Source: an uncultured Rikenellaceae bacterium (lineage in GTDB: Bacteria > Bacteroidota > Bacteroidia > Bacteroidales > Rikenellaceae). Taken from it: a DNA stretch of 64,000 nucleotides. The notes under the pieces were generated by a model that was not told the DNA's origin, did no database searches, and saw only the letters and a list, made by a program, of their open reading frames with translations. Positions 16,844-26,064 of this stretch are shown here, piece by piece (position 1 is the stretch's first letter; each line of letters starts with the position of its first letter). The position numbers were made by a program, and so were the translations under genes. The stretch is from contig CALUND010000002.1 in NCBI GenBank assembly GCA_944321925.1, positions 186,001-250,000 of the forward strand, in the 5' to 3' direction.

Positions 16844-18316
16844 ATGGGGCTTGGGATCGTGATGTTATGGGTCGTCGGATGGCCGAAAGCCATTTTCACC
16901 GCGCTTTATGTGGCGCTGACCCTTCTCACGATCGTGGTGGTGATCCATGAGAAACGCGACCCGGTCAAGGCTCTCGCGTGGATCGTCGTCATTGCCTCGA
17001 TTCCCGCCCTCGGCATGCTGCTTTACGTTCTGGTTGGACGCAACCTGCGTAAAGAGAAGCTCTTCAATCGCAAAGAGATCATCGACGCGAAGCATCTCGA
17101 GCAGTTGTGCTCCGAGCAGATCGACAACATCAACAACCCCGAACTTGAAAAAGCCGACGGCATCGATCGCAACCGCGAGATCATCCGCCTGTTGCTCAAC
17201 AACAGCAAAGCCCTCCTGACCCTCCACAACCGGGTAAAAATTCTAAACAACGGCAAAGAGACCTTTACTGCCCTGTTCGAGGCGTGCCGAAACGCCCAAT
17301 CCTCGATCCATCTGGAATACTACATCTTCGAAAACGACCGCATCGGCCTCCGGCTCGCTCAAATACTCATGGAACGGGCCCAGGCGGGCGTCGAAGTCCG
17401 ACTTATTTACGATGCCGTGGGCAGCTGGGGTTTGAATGTCGGACTGGTCCGCAGGATGCGTCGGGCCGGTATTCAGGTGGAGTGTTTCATGCCGGTGGTT
17501 TTCCCATGGCTGACAAGTCGGGTGAACTATCGCAACCACCGGAAAATCGTTGTCGTCGATGGCAAAATAGCCTTCACGGGAGGAATCAATATCGCCGAAC
17601 GATATCTCACCGGAACCCGATTCGGGAAGTGGCGGGATATCCATCTGAAAATCGAAGGTGAAGCTGTCCGGATGCTGCAGGCCATTTTCATAACCGACTG
17701 GTATTTTCTTCAACCTCAGGAGCTGCTCGACAACGCACGTTATTTCCCGCCATCGCGCATTCGGACGGTCTCTCCGATGCAAATCGTCTCTTCAGGACCC
17801 GACTCCGATTGGGCGGCGATCATGCAGGCGTTTTTTGCCGCTATCAGCAAGGCTCGCGACAGGATCTATATCGCATCGCCCTATTTCATGCCCAATGCGT
17901 CGTTGCTTACGGCCATGAAGGTGGCCGCATTGAGCGGTATCGATGTCCGGGTAATGTTACCCGCACGATCCGACAGCAAAGTCGTTTTATGGGCGACCCG
18001 ATCCTATGTTTCGGAGCTGCTCGAAGCGGGTATCAAGGTCTATTTCTATCAATCGGGCTTCAACCACTCCAAAGTGATCATCATCGACGGGACGTTCAGC
18101 TCGGTCGGATCGGCCAACATGGATATTCGCAGTTTCGAAGACAATTTCGAAGTCTCAGCTATTATGTACGATCGAAAAATCGCCGGCGAACTGGAGCATC
18201 TTTTCCTCGAGGATTTGAAACACAGTACGGAAGTAACACTCGAAGCGTGGGAGGCCCGTCCCGGTTATCACGCGACGTTCGAATCGGTCGCCCGGCTGTT
18301 GAGTCCATTGTTGTAG
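16844..18316 (+). CDS. cls: Cardiolipin synthase (phospholipase D family)
   Basis: Cls condenses two phosphatidylglycerols to cardiolipin at the inner membrane. Two N-terminal transmembrane helices (about residues 5-30 and 40-62) precede two HKD phosphodiesterase motifs: NHRKIVVVDGKIAFTGG and NHSKVIIIDGTFSSVGSANMD. The 490-residue length matches bacterial Cls. The start lies 5 bases after deoC, so the genes are co-transcribed, and the operon ends at the hairpin at 18421-18454. Confidence 0.94.
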   Translation: MGLGIVMLWVVGWPKAIFTALYVALTLLTIVVVIHEKRDPVKALAWIVVIASIPALGMLLYVLVGRNLRKEKLFNRKEIIDAKHLEQLCSEQIDNINNPELEKADGIDRNREIIRLLLNNSKALLTLHNRVKILNNGKETFTALFEACRNAQSSIHLEYYIFENDRIGLRLAQILMERAQAGVEVRLIYDAVGSWGLNVGLVRRMRRAGIQVECFMPVVFPWLTSRVNYRNHRKIVVVDGKIAFTGGINIAERYLTGTRFGKWRDIHLKIEGEAVRMLQAIFITDWYFLQPQELLDNARYFPPSRIRTVSPMQIVSSGPDSDWAAIMQAFFAAISKARDRIYIASPYFMPNASLLTAMKVAALSGIDVRVMLPARSDSKVVLWATRSYVSELLEAGIKVYFYQSGFNHSKVIIIDGTFSSVGSANMDIRSFEDNFEVSAIMYDRKIAGELEHLFLEDLKHSTEVTLEAWEARPGYHATFESVARLLSPLL

Positions 18317-18420
18317 GACATTCACGGAAAATGGGCGGATCATACGGTCCAGACAGGCAAAACAGTTGCAAGTAATTCTATTTACCTTCAAAAGAAGAAG
18401 AAAAAAAATAAGCAAAAAAG

Positions 18421-18454
18421 AAGAGCCGCGTTACTGAATCGTAACGCGGCTCTT
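18421..18454. terminator. Bidirectional terminator between cls and tonB
   Basis: A perfect 14-base inverted repeat (aagagccgcgttac and its complement) flanks a 6-base loop. T-rich sequence follows on the plus side and A-rich sequence precedes it, so it can serve both convergent genes. Confidence 0.85.
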
Positions 18455-18579
18455 TATTATTTCTTCGCGCAATCCGAGAAGTTCACCCTCTCCTTCCGAA
18501 CCGATCCGTTAAAGAAACACCGTTCTTTTACCACGACCACCCTTCCGGAAAATGTTCGCTCACGAAGGCGCAGAAACGT

Positions 18580-19260
18580 TTAATACTGCAGCTTGAACTC
18601 GACCGGCAAAACGAATTTCACACGTACCGCAAGGTTACGCTGCTTACCGGGTTTCCACTTGGGCGACATAGCCAACACGCGGCTGGCCTCATCGGCCAAC
18701 GATTTATCGGGCGACTGCAGAATTTCGATGCTGGACAGTGAACCGTCGCGCTCGATCACAAACGAAAGCACGACCTTTCCCTGAATATTGTTCTCCTGAG
18801 CGACCGGCGGATAACGCAAACGCTCCATCACCCAATTACGAAAGACCTCGATACCTCCACCCTGGAAAGAGGGCATATCTTCCACGATCATCACAGGAGC
18901 ATCGTCCTCGACCACCTCTTCCACAACAGCGGCAGGAGGCGCAATCACCACATCCTCGGAGAAATCTTCGAAACTGATCTCTGTCGTGATTTTGGTTTCG
19001 TTCTTCACCACATTGATAAAGTCGGAGAGCACCTGAATGGTCTGTTTTTGAGTTACAACCGGCTTCTCTTCCTGAGTAGTCACCTCAATGATCTCCTGCT
19101 CGGGAGCAGTCAGACCCATATCGATTTTCTCTACGACCTGCTCTTTCTGACTCCAGCTGAACATGAGAATCACCAGTGCAAGGGAAAGGGCCAAACCGAT
19201 CTCAAGAAAGAGACTTCTTCTGCTTTCGAGATCCGCTTTGGGGGATTTTTTTAGTTCCAT
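18580..19260 (-). CDS. tonB: Energy transducer TonB
   Basis: TonB passes proton-motive energy from ExbB/ExbD to outer-membrane receptors. The 226-residue protein has a short cytoplasmic N-terminus, one transmembrane helix (about residues 19-35), an acidic rather than Pro/Lys-rich periplasmic linker (VVEEVVEDDAPVMIVED), and a C-terminal TonB domain with RYPPVAQENNIQGKV and PKWKPGKQR. It is not next to exbBD, which is common for the many TonB paralogues of Bacteroidota. A -7 box lies on the minus strand at 19312-19319 (CAAATATA on plus), 51 bases upstream. Confidence 0.92.
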   Translation of the reverse strand: MELKKSPKADLESRRSLFLEIGLALSLALVILMFSWSQKEQVVEKIDMGLTAPEQEIIEVTTQEEKPVVTQKQTIQVLSDFINVVKNETKITTEISFEDFSEDVVIAPPAAVVEEVVEDDAPVMIVEDMPSFQGGGIEVFRNWVMERLRYPPVAQENNIQGKVVLSFVIERDGSLSSIEILQSPDKSLADEASRVLAMSPKWKPGKQRNLAVRVKFVLPVEFKLQY

Positions 19261-19394
19261 ATCAGTTATTTATAGCTTTTTAAGTTTATTCGAACACTTT
19301 CGTTCCATCTACAAATATAGGAACAATTCTTCAAAAAAAACATTTCGGGAACAAAAATCCTGCTTTTTCCGTTATATTTGTAGAGTAGTAGGAT

Positions 19395-19465
19395 GCGGCT
19401 CGGCACAGTCGACCCTGAAAACTTCGGCTTCCATTTACCTCTGCGCTCGCCTTTTCGTATATTTG
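19395..19465 (+). repeat. Promoter-bearing repeat, copy 1 (upstream of rlmN)
   Basis: A 71-base element that opens with GCGGCTCGGC and ends exactly on a -7 box, TATATTTG (19458-19465). Near position -33 it has CCATTTACC, then CTCTGCGCTCGCCTTTTCG. The same layout and length recur at 39336-39406 on the minus strand, and a shorter form occurs at 39258-39322. It is probably the rlmN promoter, with about 79 bases of leader after the box. Confidence 0.7.
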
Positions 19466-19544
19466 TCCTGCAACAGGACGCACACAGAGGAAGACAATGC
19501 GTTGCTCAGCGGCCCTCAGCCTCGTTAGTCTGTGAAATTTGTCT

Positions 19545-20579
19545 ATGAAAGAGAAACTGCTCGGTAAAACACCGGAGGAACTCAGGGAGATCGCTTCCTC
19601 ATTGGAATTACCCCCGTTCGCCGGACAACAGATCGCTTCGTGGATCTACCGGAAACGGGTCACAAGGATCGATCAGATGAGCAACCTCTCGCTGCGTAAC
19701 CGAACCCTCCTCTCGGAACGTTATGAAATCGGGCTATCGGCTCCGATCCGCGAAACGACCTCCTCCGACGGAACAAAAAAATATCTCTTCTCTACGGAAC
19801 ACGGGAAATTCATCGAATCGGCCTTCATCCCCGACGGCGACCGGGCAACACTGTGCCTCTCCTCCCAGGCGGGTTGCCGAATGGGGTGTTCGTTCTGCAT
19901 GACGGCCCGACAGGGCTTTCAACACAATCTTTCCACCGCAGAGATCCTCAACCAAATCATCTCCCTGCCCGAATGCGACCGACTGACCAACGTGGTCTAC
20001 ATGGGCATGGGCGAACCGTTGGACAATCCCGATGCCGTGCTCCGATCGATCGAGGTATTGACAGCCGAATGGGGTTTCGGTTGGAGTCCGACCCGCATCA
20101 CCCTCTCCACGATCGGAGCCATTCCAGGACTCAAACGGTTTCTCGAAGAGAGCCGCGCCCACCTGGCCATCAGTCTCCACAATGCGATCCCGGAGGAGCG
20201 ACAGCAACTGATGCCGGCCGAAAAGGCGTGGCCGATCGAAGAGGTGATTCAGGTGCTGCGAAGCTACGACTTCACCCACCAGCGACGGGTCAGTTTCGAG
20301 TACATCGTTTTCAAAGGTCTGAACGATACACCGGCCCACATCCGCGCGCTCTCCCGCCTGCTGGCCGGAATGCCTTGCCGTATCAATCTGATTCGTTTCC
20401 ACGCCATCCCCGGATCGCCCTACGTCAGCCCGGCGAAAAGCGAGATGGAGGCGTTCCGCGACGCCCTGATCCGAAAAGGATTCATCGCAACCATCCGCGC
20501 CTCCCGCGGTGAAGACATCGAAGCGGCATGCGGCCTGCTCTCCACGAAAAGACTGCTCGAGAAAAGCCCGAACGCCTGA
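19545..20579 (+). CDS. rlmN: 23S rRNA (adenine-2503)-C2 methyltransferase RlmN
   Basis: RlmN is a radical-SAM enzyme that methylates A2503 of 23S rRNA and A37 of some tRNAs. The CRMGCSFC motif (CxxxCxxC) binds the [4Fe-4S] cluster, VVYMGMGEPLDN is the SAM-binding GEP motif, and GEDIEAACGLL near the C-terminus holds the second catalytic cysteine. The ATG at 19545 is used; a TTG two codons earlier is possible but unnecessary. The length of 344 residues is typical of the phylum. It is transcribed from the repeat-type promoter upstream; lspA follows with its own promoter. Confidence 0.96.
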   Translation: MKEKLLGKTPEELREIASSLELPPFAGQQIASWIYRKRVTRIDQMSNLSLRNRTLLSERYEIGLSAPIRETTSSDGTKKYLFSTEHGKFIESAFIPDGDRATLCLSSQAGCRMGCSFCMTARQGFQHNLSTAEILNQIISLPECDRLTNVVYMGMGEPLDNPDAVLRSIEVLTAEWGFGWSPTRITLSTIGAIPGLKRFLEESRAHLAISLHNAIPEERQQLMPAEKAWPIEEVIQVLRSYDFTHQRRVSFEYIVFKGLNDTPAHIRALSRLLAGMPCRINLIRFHAIPGSPYVSPAKSEMEAFRDALIRKGFIATIRASRGEDIEAACGLLSTKRLLEKSPNA

Positions 20580-20635
20580 CTTCCGATTCCGAAGGCCGGT
20601 TTCGGAATACGGCTTACCGCAAAACCGACCGTCCA

Positions 20636-20667
20636 TTTGCAACTGCACCCAATATACACTACCTTTG
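20636..20667 (+). promoter_or_regulatory. lspA promoter
   Basis: TTTG at 20636-20639, a 20-base spacer and TACCTTTG at 20660-20667. The -33 flank CCATTTGCaaCTGCAC is shared with the repeat copy at 39336-39406 (14 of 16 positions), so this may be a diverged relative. Confidence 0.7.
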
Positions 20668-20688
20668 CCGACAGATAATACAAAATCC

Positions 20689-21288
20689 ATGACCCCGAAA
20701 AAAGCCACGATTCTCATTCTTTGCCTGCTTCTGTTCGATCAGGTCACCAAACTGCTCGTCAAATGCAACATGACCATCGGAGAGAGCATCACCGTCTTTC
20801 CCGACTGGTTCTTCATCAATTTCATCGAGAATCCGGGTGCGGCGTTCGGCATGCAACTCGGAGGCGATCACGGGAAACTGCTCCTGAGCCTGTTCCGTAT
20901 CGTCGCCGTCGTACTGTTAAGTTGGTATATGCACCACCTGTTGCGGCACAAAGCCCCCTCAGGCGTGGTCGTGGGCATCTCGATGATCATCGCCGGAGCG
21001 CTGGGAAACATCATCGACTCGGCATTCTACGGACTGATCTTTTCGGAAAGTACCTTCACAACCGTTGCAACCCTATTCCCTCCCGGTGGAGGCTATGCGG
21101 GTTTCCTGCACGGCAAGGTGGTCGACATGCTCTATTTCCCGCTCTTCACCCTGCAAAATGCGCCCTCCTGGCTCGCAGGCCCCGACGGAACATGGACCTT
21201 TTTCAGTCCGGTTTTCAACGTGGCAGACAGTTACATCACCATAGCGGTCATCTATCTGCTGCTATTCCAGTGGAAATATTTCAAATGA
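20689..21288 (+). CDS. lspA: Lipoprotein signal peptidase
   Basis: LspA is the inner-membrane aspartyl protease that cleaves prolipoprotein signal peptides after lipidation. Four transmembrane helices are visible. The catalytic aspartates are in GALGNIIDSAFYG and FNVADSYI, and the NFIENPGAAFGM segment is conserved. The start at 20689 (MTPKKAT) gives 199 residues, normal for the longer Bacteroidota form; the frame is open further upstream but runs into rlmN. It is read from its own promoter at 20636-20667. Confidence 0.95.
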   Translation: MTPKKATILILCLLLFDQVTKLLVKCNMTIGESITVFPDWFFINFIENPGAAFGMQLGGDHGKLLLSLFRIVAVVLLSWYMHHLLRHKAPSGVVVGISMIIAGALGNIIDSAFYGLIFSESTFTTVATLFPPGGGYAGFLHGKVVDMLYFPLFTLQNAPSWLAGPDGTWTFFSPVFNVADSYITIAVIYLLLFQWKYFK

Positions 21289-21367
21289 TCCGGTAATTAT
21301 TTCACCCGACAAACGGCCCTTTGAAATACAAAATACGTTTGCCGGGACTATTTTGTATAAAAATATA

Positions 21368-21397
21368 TTGTGCATAAGAATATATTTTCTATTTTTG
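21368..21397 (+). promoter_or_regulatory. Promoter of the small lipoprotein gene
   Basis: TTG at 21368-21370, a 19-base spacer and TATTTTTG at 21390-21397, 37 bases before the ATG. Confidence 0.65.
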
Positions 21398-21434
21398 TAC
21401 AAAACAAATTCAATCTTCATAAATCTCTTTTGCC

Positions 21435-21923
21435 ATGAAAAACAAATTACTCGCTTTGCTGTTCATTGCGGCACTTATCGTTTCGTGCGGCAACCGGGAG
21501 CAGAAACATCCGACCCAATCGATCGATCCGAGCGCCACGATACGGGAACTCGCTTTGGGAGATTATTTTCTCGATGTAGACTTAGACTCGCTCTCCGCTG
21601 CGACCATGAAAGCAATGGAAGCCAATCAACCGATCGTACAAGGGCTCCCGAACCGCATCGCACAGGCCGCAGCCTATCGTTTCATGAAACAGGTGAAATT
21701 CGTGGATAACAAGTATGTCGTTTCAGTTACGAGTGGAGAGGAGATCGGCATCTCCGACCGTATCTTCAAAGCCATGAATGAAGGAATCTCCGGATTGAAC
21801 AACATGGTCGAAACCCAGAAAGCAACCAATCCAGATGATGTGTTCCTGTTCGACATCGAACCGGAACTGATTGAAGGACTGTTGGAACCCATACCGATGG
21901 ACACCGTCTCCGCACAACAATAA
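21435..21923 (+). CDS. Small hypothetical lipoprotein
   Basis: A 162-residue protein with a lipoprotein signal peptide: basic start, hydrophobic stretch and lipobox LIVSC with the acylated Cys at residue 18. The mature part is mixed helix/strand (for example SLSAATMKAMEANQPIVQG and ISDRIFKAMNEGISGLNNM) without a domain I recognise. It is monocistronic, with its own promoter and a strong terminator. It sits just downstream of lspA, the peptidase that would process it. Function unknown. Confidence 0.75.
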   Translation: MKNKLLALLFIAALIVSCGNREQKHPTQSIDPSATIRELALGDYFLDVDLDSLSAATMKAMEANQPIVQGLPNRIAQAAAYRFMKQVKFVDNKYVVSVTSGEEIGISDRIFKAMNEGISGLNNMVETQKATNPDDVFLFDIEPELIEGLLEPIPMDTVSAQQ

Positions 21924-21946
21924 TCCGTTTCGACGACGCAAAATAG

Positions 21947-21979
21947 AAACCGCTGCCGTAAACTGTATGGCAGCGGTTT
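21947..21979 (+). terminator. Rho-independent terminator
   Basis: AAACCGCTGCC and GGCAGCGGTTT form an 11-base stem with an 11-base loop, followed by further Ts. It ends the small lipoprotein gene. Confidence 0.85.
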
Positions 21980-22058
21980 TTCTGTCCGATACTCCCGGCA
22001 AAACACAAGGGAAACCCTCCGTGAGAGACCCGTACCCCAAGTCGTCCGCAACGAAACC

Positions 22059-22469
22059 TCAGGCCTGCTGCCCGACCGTTTCGGAACTGTGGATGTAAAT
22101 CTCGTGCGACAACGGCGCCACTTTACGCATCATCTTCACCAATCCGCAATACTTCTCATGCGTGAGATCAAGCGCATGGCTCACCCGCACCTGATCCTTC
22201 AACCTACGGCACTTCACGTTGTAATTCATATCCAACGAGACAAATACGCTCTCCGCCATCAACGTAGGGGTCGACAACTCTCCCCGGCAGATAATCTCGA
22301 ACGATTCGGGTTCGATCTCCATCTTCTGGAAGATCGCCGCAGCGGTCATTCCCGCACATCGGGCCAATGCATACAGCAGCAAAGCCTTGGGATTGAGGCG
22401 ATCGCACGTCTGATCACGAAGTTCGAAATCCGTTCCATGCGTCCAAGCGATCGTAACTTTTTCCATCAT
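22059..22469 (-). CDS. OsmC-like family protein
   Basis: OsmC/Ohr proteins are cytoplasmic thiol peroxidases or relatives that use two cysteines. Both are present: in ALARCAGMTAAAI on the central helix and in HEKYCGLVKMM near the end. The start at 22469 (MMEKVTIAW) fits the fold; upstream extension to 22544 runs into the hairpin region and is unlikely. At 136 residues it is of normal size. It lies downstream of the terminator of the RND efflux operon on the same strand, so it is probably a separate unit. Whether it acts on organic peroxides cannot be told from sequence. Confidence 0.88.
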   Translation of the reverse strand: MMEKVTIAWTHGTDFELRDQTCDRLNPKALLLYALARCAGMTAAAIFQKMEIEPESFEIICRGELSTPTLMAESVFVSLDMNYNVKCRRLKDQVRVSHALDLTHEKYCGLVKMMRKVAPLSHEIYIHSSETVGQQA

Positions 22470-22546
22470 AATCGTCAAATTGTATTCCTCGACCGAGTCC
22501 GACAAGAATCGTTCCCGAAATCGCATGCGGAGTTCCGATTTCACCG

Positions 22547-22585
22547 AAAAAAAAACGGAGATACTCTTTCTTCCGAGTATCTCCG
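22547..22585 (-). terminator. Terminator of the RND efflux operon
   Basis: On the minus strand CGGAGATACTC and GAGTATCTCCG make a perfect 11-base stem with an 8-base loop, followed by nine Ts (plus-strand A-run 22547-22555). It lies 26 bases beyond the PII-like gene. Confidence 0.9.
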
Positions 22586-22610
22586 CCTTACGATCGGTCC
22601 GACTGACAAG

Positions 22611-22904
22611 CTACATCTGCTCGTCGATCGTCCAGACGAAAGCCCGAACGCCCTGCATACGGGCGGCTTCGTCGATCTTGCGTAACGCTTCCAACATCGG
22701 TGCGACCTTCGCATCCTCCACCACGGCCAGAATCGATGCATTCATCGCCGGCCAGGCATGGGTCCCATAATGAGGTTCCCCGTCGCGGCTTCCGCGTCCT
22801 TCGGTCAATCCCCACTTGGTAAAACCGCGCACCCCGTTGTCGTCAAGCATCGCCATGATGCGCTCTGTGAGCGCCTGATTGTATGTTATGAATACCGCTT
22901 TCAT
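22611..22904 (-). CDS. PII-like (GlnB-fold) protein at the end of the RND operon
   Basis: A 97-residue protein with a predicted ferredoxin-like PII fold. It opens with MKAVFITYNQALTERIMAML, then GVRGFTKW as in PII strand 2, and ends with RAFVWTIDEQM. A loop with GEPHYGTHAWP is characteristic of the PII-like proteins that accompany RND pumps in Bacteroidota. It lacks a classical T-loop tyrosine and the standard GlnB signature, so uridylylation is not expected. The start is 23 bases after the RND gene and before the operon terminator, so it is co-expressed with the pump. I infer a ligand- or nucleotide-sensing modulator of efflux; this is not shown. Confidence 0.8.
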   Translation of the reverse strand: MKAVFITYNQALTERIMAMLDDNGVRGFTKWGLTEGRGSRDGEPHYGTHAWPAMNASILAVVEDAKVAPMLEALRKIDEAARMQGVRAFVWTIDEQM

Positions 22905-22927
22905 CTCTTCTCTTTCTCCTTAATTTT

Positions 22928-25900
22928 TCATGCAAGTTGTTTGGTCAGCGTCTTGCGAGCCTTCATCTTCTTACGCACGCCCAGAATGGCATACATCACC
23001 GGAACCACCAACAACGTCAGCAAGGTAGAACAGGTCAAACCGCCGATCACGGCGATACCCATCGGCTGCCACAACTCCGAACCATTACCGATACCGAGCG
23101 CCATCGGGAGCATACCGAGAATCGTGGTAAACGAGGTCATGAGCACGGGACGCAGACGGCTCTTACCCGCAGCAACCACGGCATCGAGCACATTGCTGCC
23201 GCGTTCGATGAGCAGGTTGATGTAGTCGACCATCACGATACCGTTCTTGACCACGATGCCGACCAACATGATGGCACCGATCAGGGCGATCATGGAGAGA
23301 GGCGTATTGGTCATCCACAAGGCGAGGAAGACACCGGTAAAGGCGAACGGAATGGTAAACATGATAATGAACGGCATCTTGAGACTTTCGAACTGCGTTG
23401 CCATCACGATGTAGACCAACAGTACGATCAGCACCAGCAGCGTCAGCATATCTCCGAACGACTCCTGCTGATCCTCCACGGAACCGCCCACCTCAATATA
23501 AAGGCCATCAGGCACTTCGTAATTCTTGAGCATCTGATTGATCTCCTGCACGACCTCGCCAAGGGCAACCCCTTGACCGAGCGAAGATTCCACAGAAACT
23601 ACACGCTGACGATTCTCCCGCTCAATGGCCGGCGCAGCGAACTCCTCCGTCACGGTGGCGACATCTTTCAACTTGACCCGCTGTCCGACAGGCGTATAGA
23701 GCGAGATGTTCTCCACATTCTCCAACGACTTGCGGAACGGTTCGGCATAGCGTACCACGATATCGTACTCGTCGCCGTCCTCCCGGAATTTCGTCGCCGT
23801 CAATCCATTAATCCGATCCCGCACATATTGCGAACCCGTCGACCCGTTCAATCCATAATATGAGAGTTTCGTACGATCGAAGCGCACATTGTATTCCGGC
23901 CTCAGATCGTCGCGGGAGAGCTTCACATCGCGTGTACCAGGCAGCGCTGCTACCTTTGCCTTCAACTCGTTGGCTACACGGTTGGTCTCCTCCATGTCGT
24001 AACCGAACACCTTCACTTCAACCGTACTTGCTCCGCTCATTCCACCAGACTGTCCACCCGGAGTAACCGTATATTGCCGGATCTCCGGAATCCCATCCAG
24101 GTCGCGACGCAACAGGTCGGAAATCTCGTAAATGGTCCGTTTACGCTCCGAGAGACGAGGCAGACGCAACCGATAATTGATCACATGCGAACCCGAAGTC
24201 CCCATCATGGCCGAATAGACATCGTCACCATCACTGGCTCCCGAGCTGGCCGAAACAAGGTAAACCTCCGGATATTTTGCATAGATAATGCTGTCGATCC
24301 GACGAGCCACCGCAGAGGTATAGTCGACCGAAACGTTCTGATCGAGCTCGATCGTCGCAGAGATGGAGGCGTTGTCCTGCGGCGGGAAAAATTCCGTCGG
24401 GACCAGTCGCAACAGCAGCAACGAGACGAAAAAGAGCCCCATCGTTACCGAGATCGTCACCGTACGATGGTGTACCACCCAACCGAGCAACCGGCCGTAC
24501 CAGTTGTCGAGGTTGGAGAGGAAACGGTCGATCGGTTTATAGATGATCCCGATTCCCTTGTAAGTATGTACTCCTCCGTCGAGTTTCAGGATATAAGCCG
24601 AAAGCATCGGGGTAAGGGAGATTGCCGCCGCCGTCGAGACGCAGACCACGATCGTGACGATCCAACCCAACTCCTTGAACATGACTCCGGCCATACCCTG
24701 CAACATGGTGAGCGGCATGAACACCGCCACGATCACGAGCGTCGTGGCGATCACCGAAAGCCAAACCTCGTTCGTACCGTAAATGGCCGCCTCCTTGGGA
24801 TTCGAGCCCCGTTCGATGTGGGTCGTCACGTTCTCCAGCACCACGATCGCGTCATCGACCACCATACCGATGGCGATGGAAAGTGACGACAGGGAGATGA
24901 TATTGAGCGTCGATCCGGTCAAATAGAGGTAGATGAAGGCCGTAACGAGCGAAATCGGTATGGTAAGACAGATGATGAAGGTAGCCCGCCAGCGGCCCAG
25001 GAAAAACATCACCACGAGAATCACGAAGATGAACGCATACATCACCGTTTCACTCAACGAGTTGATGCTGTCCACGATCGACTCCGAGCCATCGAAGATC
25101 TGCTCGATCTGCACATCCGACGGGAGCGACGCCTTGATCGACGGTATCAGTTCATTGATCTCCCGAACAATATCCACCGTATTGGCGCCGGACTGTTTCT
25201 GGACGACCACCTTCACACCGAGCTGACCGTTGACCCGTTCATCGAGGGTCGCTTCGGCCAACGTATCCTTGATCTCGGCCACATCCTCCAGACGAACCGT
25301 CCGCCCGCCCTCATTCGATACCACAATGCTGCGCAACTCATCGCTCAGCTGGAATTCCCCGTCCGACTTGATGTTGAACGTGTGGTTGCCGATATCCATC
25401 GTTCCGGCCGGTATATTGACATTTTCCGCCGCGATAATCTGACCGATCTGCTCCACCGTCAGATTGTAGGCATCGATCTTGTTCGGGTCGACATTCACCT
25501 GGATCTCCCGATCAGGTGCACCCGTAATGCTCACCGCACCCACTCCATCGATACGGTTCAGGACGTTGACCATCTTGTCGTCGAGGAGTTTGTTGAGCGC
25601 TGCATAACTCTGGTCGGCCATCACAGAGAGAATCATGATCGGCATCATCGACGAGGAGAATTTGAAGACCGACGGCATATCCACGTCGTCGGGAAGCAGC
25701 GAGATCGATCGGTTTACCGCATCGCGCACGTCGTTCGCCGCCTCCGTCAGGTCGGATCCCCACTCCATCTCCAGGGTAATCATCGAGAAGTTGTCCGACG
25801 ATTTGCTCGTCAGCTTTTTCAGGTTCTCCACCGTGTTGAGCTGATCCTCCAACACACGGGTAATATTTGTCTCTATGTCCGTGGCATTGGCACCCGCATA

Positions 25901-26050
25901 GGTCGTCAACACCGTAATCGCCGGCATATCCATCTCCGGATACTGATCGATGGCCAGGTTCCTCAGAGAGAACAGACCGAAAATCACGATTCCCGTGAAG
26001 ATCAGTATGGTGGATATCGGCTTGCGGACCGCAGTTTCGTAGATTTTCAT
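22928..26050 (-). CDS. RND efflux transporter permease (AcrB/MexB type)
   Basis: The inner-membrane proton/drug antiporter of a tripartite efflux system. The 1040 residues comprise 12 predicted transmembrane helices and two large periplasmic loops, as in HAE-type RND pumps. The proton-relay residues are present: the Asp pair in IGMVVDDAIVVLENV (TM4) and the Lys in GIVVKNGIVMVDYIN (TM10). It is encoded after its adaptor gene with a 14-base gap. The substrate cannot be inferred from the sequence. Confidence 0.96.
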   Translation of the reverse strand: MKIYETAVRKPISTILIFTGIVIFGLFSLRNLAIDQYPEMDMPAITVLTTYAGANATDIETNITRVLEDQLNTVENLKKLTSKSSDNFSMITLEMEWGSDLTEAANDVRDAVNRSISLLPDDVDMPSVFKFSSSMMPIMILSVMADQSYAALNKLLDDKMVNVLNRIDGVGAVSITGAPDREIQVNVDPNKIDAYNLTVEQIGQIIAAENVNIPAGTMDIGNHTFNIKSDGEFQLSDELRSIVVSNEGGRTVRLEDVAEIKDTLAEATLDERVNGQLGVKVVVQKQSGANTVDIVREINELIPSIKASLPSDVQIEQIFDGSESIVDSINSLSETVMYAFIFVILVVMFFLGRWRATFIICLTIPISLVTAFIYLYLTGSTLNIISLSSLSIAIGMVVDDAIVVLENVTTHIERGSNPKEAAIYGTNEVWLSVIATTLVIVAVFMPLTMLQGMAGVMFKELGWIVTIVVCVSTAAAISLTPMLSAYILKLDGGVHTYKGIGIIYKPIDRFLSNLDNWYGRLLGWVVHHRTVTISVTMGLFFVSLLLLRLVPTEFFPPQDNASISATIELDQNVSVDYTSAVARRIDSIIYAKYPEVYLVSASSGASDGDDVYSAMMGTSGSHVINYRLRLPRLSERKRTIYEISDLLRRDLDGIPEIRQYTVTPGGQSGGMSGASTVEVKVFGYDMEETNRVANELKAKVAALPGTRDVKLSRDDLRPEYNVRFDRTKLSYYGLNGSTGSQYVRDRINGLTATKFREDGDEYDIVVRYAEPFRKSLENVENISLYTPVGQRVKLKDVATVTEEFAAPAIERENRQRVVSVESSLGQGVALGEVVQEINQMLKNYEVPDGLYIEVGGSVEDQQESFGDMLTLLVLIVLLVYIVMATQFESLKMPFIIMFTIPFAFTGVFLALWMTNTPLSMIALIGAIMLVGIVVKNGIVMVDYINLLIERGSNVLDAVVAAGKSRLRPVLMTSFTTILGMLPMALGIGNGSELWQPMGIAVIGGLTCSTLLTLLVVPVMYAILGVRKKMKARKTLTKQLA

Positions 26051-26064
26051 GTCGTCGGACGAAT

